From Anaeromyxobacter terrae (lineage in GTDB: Bacteria; Myxococcota; Myxococcia; Myxococcales; Anaeromyxobacteraceae): DNA of 64,000 bases. The stretch lies in contig NZ_JALCYY010000011.1 in the NCBI RefSeq assembly GCF_022690685.1, positions 1-64,000 of the forward strand, read 5' to 3'. A program made the translations under genes and the position numbers. Within the stretch, counting starts at the first letter, position 1, and every line of letters begins with the position of its first letter. The notes beneath the pieces are model-generated. The model had not been told where the DNA came from and ran no database searches. It worked only from the letters and a program-made list of their open reading frames with translations. Positions 62,277 to 64,000 of the stretch are shown one piece after another.

Positions 62277-64000
62277 TCACCCGTCGTGGACCGCGAGCGC
62301 GAGGAGCTGCGCGCCCTCCTCCACGATCGCCCCCACCCCGTAGTGGAGCTCCGCCACCGTCCCGTCGCGCGGCGAGGTGATGGTGTGCTCCATCTTCATC
62401 GCCTCGAGCACCATGAGCGGCGCCCCCTTCTTCACCTCGGCGCCCGGCTCCACCATCACCGCGACGATCTTCCCGGGCATGGGGGCGGTGAGCCGGCCCG
62501 CGTCCACGTCCCGGTCCGCCGCCGCGGCGCCCGGGTCGAAGAGGCCGAGCCGGTGCGCGTGGCCGGGCGTCAAGATCGTGAGCCCGTCCCCGCCGCGGAC
62601 GACGGTCGCCCTCACCCGCGCGCCGTCGAGGTCGGCGACGAGATCGCCCGCCGGGTCGCGCTCGGCGCGCGCGAGGAGCGCACCGCCGGGGAGCTCGAGG
62701 AGGTGCCCGCCGGCGCGGTAGTGCGCGACGACGCCGACGCGCCGCTCGCCGTCCTCGAAGGTGAGCACGTGGTGGGCGTCGGCGTTGAGCAGCCACCCGT
62801 CGGTCCGGTTCCACGGCGAGTGGGGATCGGACGAGTCGCGCGCCGCGGCCTCCGCCTCCTCGCTCCGCGCGAGGAGGACGTCGAGCGCGGCGAGCGCGAG
62901 GACCGTGTCGGGCGCCGGCGCCGCCCCCGAGACGAGCCCCGCGCGGTGGCGCTCGAGGAAGCGGGTGTCGAGGTCCCCCGCGGCGTAGGCCGGGTGGGCG
63001 GCCACCGCGGAGAGGAACGCGAGGTTCGTCGTGACGCCGACGATCTGGTACTCGGCGAGCGCGGCGCGCAGGCGGCGCAGCGCGGCGGGCCGATCGACGT
63101 CCCAGACCACGAGCTTCGCGATCATCGGGTCGTAGTGGACGCTGACCGCGTCGCCCTGCCGGACGCCCGTCTCGATCCGGACGTGGGCGCTCTCGGTGGG
63201 CGCGCGCAGGTGCGTGAGCGTGCCGGTCGCGGGGAGGAACTCGCGCGCCGGGTCCTCCGCGTAGATGCGCGCCTCGATCGCGTGCCCGGCGGTGACGAGG
63301 TCCTCCTGCGTGCAGGGGAGCGGCTCGCCGGCGGCGACGCGGAGCTGCCACTCGACGAGGTCCTGCGCGGTGACGAGCTCCGTGACCGGGTGCTCCACCT
63401 GCAACCGGGTGTTCATCTCCATGAAGTAGAACTGACCGTCCTCGTCGAGGAGGAACTCGATCGTGCCCGCGCCCACGTAGCCGATGGCGCGTGCGGCCGT
63501 GACCGCCGCCCGGCCCATCCGCTCCCGCAGGCCCGCGCCGAGCCCCGGCGCGGGCGCCTCCTCGAGCACCTTCTGGTGGCGGCGCTGGATGGAGCAGTCG
63601 CGCTCGAACAGGTGCACCACGCCGCCGTGCGCGTCCCCGAACACCTGGATCTCGACGTGGCGCGGCTTCGCGAGGTAGCGCTCGAGGAGGACGCGGTCGT
63701 CGCCGAACGCCGCGAGCGCCTCGCGCCGGGCGCCCGCGAGCGCGGCCTCGAACGCCGCCGGCTCGGTCACGGCGCGCATGCCCTTGCCGCCGCCGCCGGC
63801 GGTCGCCTTGATGAGCACCGGATAGCCGATGCGCTCCGCCTGCGCGGCGAGCGCCTCGGGGCGCTGATCGTCGCCGTGGTAGCCCGGGACGAGCGGGACG
63901 CCGGCGCCGCCCATGATCTTCTTGGCGGCGCTCTTCGAGCCCATGGCGCGGATGGCCGCCGGCGGGGGACCGATGAAGACGAGGCCCGCCGCCGCGCACG
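62277..64000 (-). CDS. Biotin-dependent acyl-CoA carboxylase, biotin carboxylase/carrier subunit, 5' end cut
   Basis: At least 574 residues; the gene enters from the right edge, so its start is outside. The biotin carboxylase domain shows FIGPPPAAIRAMGSKSAAK, the ATP-grasp loop KATAGGGGKGMRAV, ERDCSIQRRHQKVLEEAP and FYFMEMNTRLQVEHPVTE. The C-terminal carrier domain has the biotinyl Lys in VLEAMKMEHTI. This Glu-His context favours a 3-methylcrotonyl-CoA carboxylase alpha subunit (leucine breakdown) over propionyl- or acetyl-CoA carboxylase. Operon with the CoA-transferase. Confidence 0.88.
   Translation of the reverse strand, partial: CAAAGLVFIGPPPAAIRAMGSKSAAKKIMGGAGVPLVPGYHGDDQRPEALAAQAERIGYPVLIKATAGGGGKGMRAVTEPAAFEAALAGARREALAAFGDDRVLLERYLAKPRHVEIQVFGDAHGGVVHLFERDCSIQRRHQKVLEEAPAPGLGAGLRERMGRAAVTAARAIGYVGAGTIEFLLDEDGQFYFMEMNTRLQVEHPVTELVTAQDLVEWQLRVAAGEPLPCTQEDLVTAGHAIEARIYAEDPAREFLPATGTLTHLRAPTESAHVRIETGVRQGDAVSVHYDPMIAKLVVWDVDRPAALRRLRAALAEYQIVGVTTNLAFLSAVAAHPAYAAGDLDTRFLERHRAGLVSGAAPAPDTVLALAALDVLLARSEEAEAAARDSSDPHSPWNRTDGWLLNADAHHVLTFEDGERRVGVVAHYRAGGHLLELPGGALLARAERDPAGDLVADLDGARVRATVVRGGDGLTILTPGHAHRLGLFDPGAAAADRDVDAGRLTAPMPGKIVAVMVEPGAEVKKGAPLMVLEAMKMEHTITSPRDGTVAELHYGVGAIVEEGAQLLALAVHDG

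Noticed and set aside
60571-63999. A 1142-residue open frame on the minus strand
   Set aside because: It shadows the CoA-transferase and carboxylase genes in another frame and consists mainly of Arg/Pro/Ala runs.

Overview
This is a very GC-rich stretch (GC-ending codons almost throughout) from a chromosome. The mix of multi-domain hybrid histidine kinases, a GH15 glucan hydrolase, a SNF2/SWIM pair, a PocR-type sensor, a DUF294 signalling protein and anaerobic C4-dicarboxylate transport fits a myxobacterium-like delta-proteobacterium (Myxococcota), most plausibly Anaeromyxobacter or a close relative. That assignment is inference from gene content and composition, not from a marker gene. No rRNA, tRNA, CRISPR array, phage or complete insertion sequence was seen.

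Layout. 1-4715: an efflux operon of the YbhGFSR type (membrane-fusion protein, two separate ATPases, two ABC-2 permeases), every junction a 4-base overlap. 4721-9624: a DcuB-like C4-dicarboxylate carrier with its own two-component system, three near-identical palindromes and a candidate sigma-54 promoter between regulator and carrier, plus the decayed remains of a second carrier copy. 9768-20243: a frameshifted ABC1 kinase, DNA glycosylase Tag, a VOC protein, a phospholipase D-type protein, a PocR hybrid kinase, an exonuclease/DUF294 pair and a double-Cache sensor with no output domain. 20280-32759: a GH15 enzyme, a 1640-residue AAA/GAF/PAS hybrid kinase, a lipoprotein hydrolase and a SNF2-SWIM pair.

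32853-35643 is the most interesting small system: an ECF41-type sigma factor, an NAD-dependent epimerase and an orphan SdhC-like cytochrome b, each preceded by the same bipartite promoter (CCGTWACCT, 15 bases, CGTG). This looks like a self-contained autoregulated regulon. 35722-47165 holds a broken hydrolase, an AraC regulator, an unusually long malate synthase, small zinc-ribbon and helical proteins, a GAF protein, EttA, an NmrA-like reductase and a universal stress protein.

47166-54406 is a protein- and RNA-repair island: an M41-like HEAGH protein, a divergent GroEL, archease and RtcB RNA ligase in one tight operon, facing a DnaK-DnaJ operon across 21 bases. 54633-56193 is a MarR regulator and a membrane protein sharing a GTTG-N6-CAAC operator. 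The window closes with a GH13 glucan-branching-type enzyme, a third hybrid kinase of the same family, and the start of an acyl-CoA operon (CoA-transferase and biotin-dependent carboxylase, the latter cut by the window end).

Two genes (ABC1 kinase, alpha/beta hydrolase) carry single frameshifts that could be real or sequencing errors. In this GC range stop codons are rare, so very long open frames lie antisense to many real genes; these were discarded.
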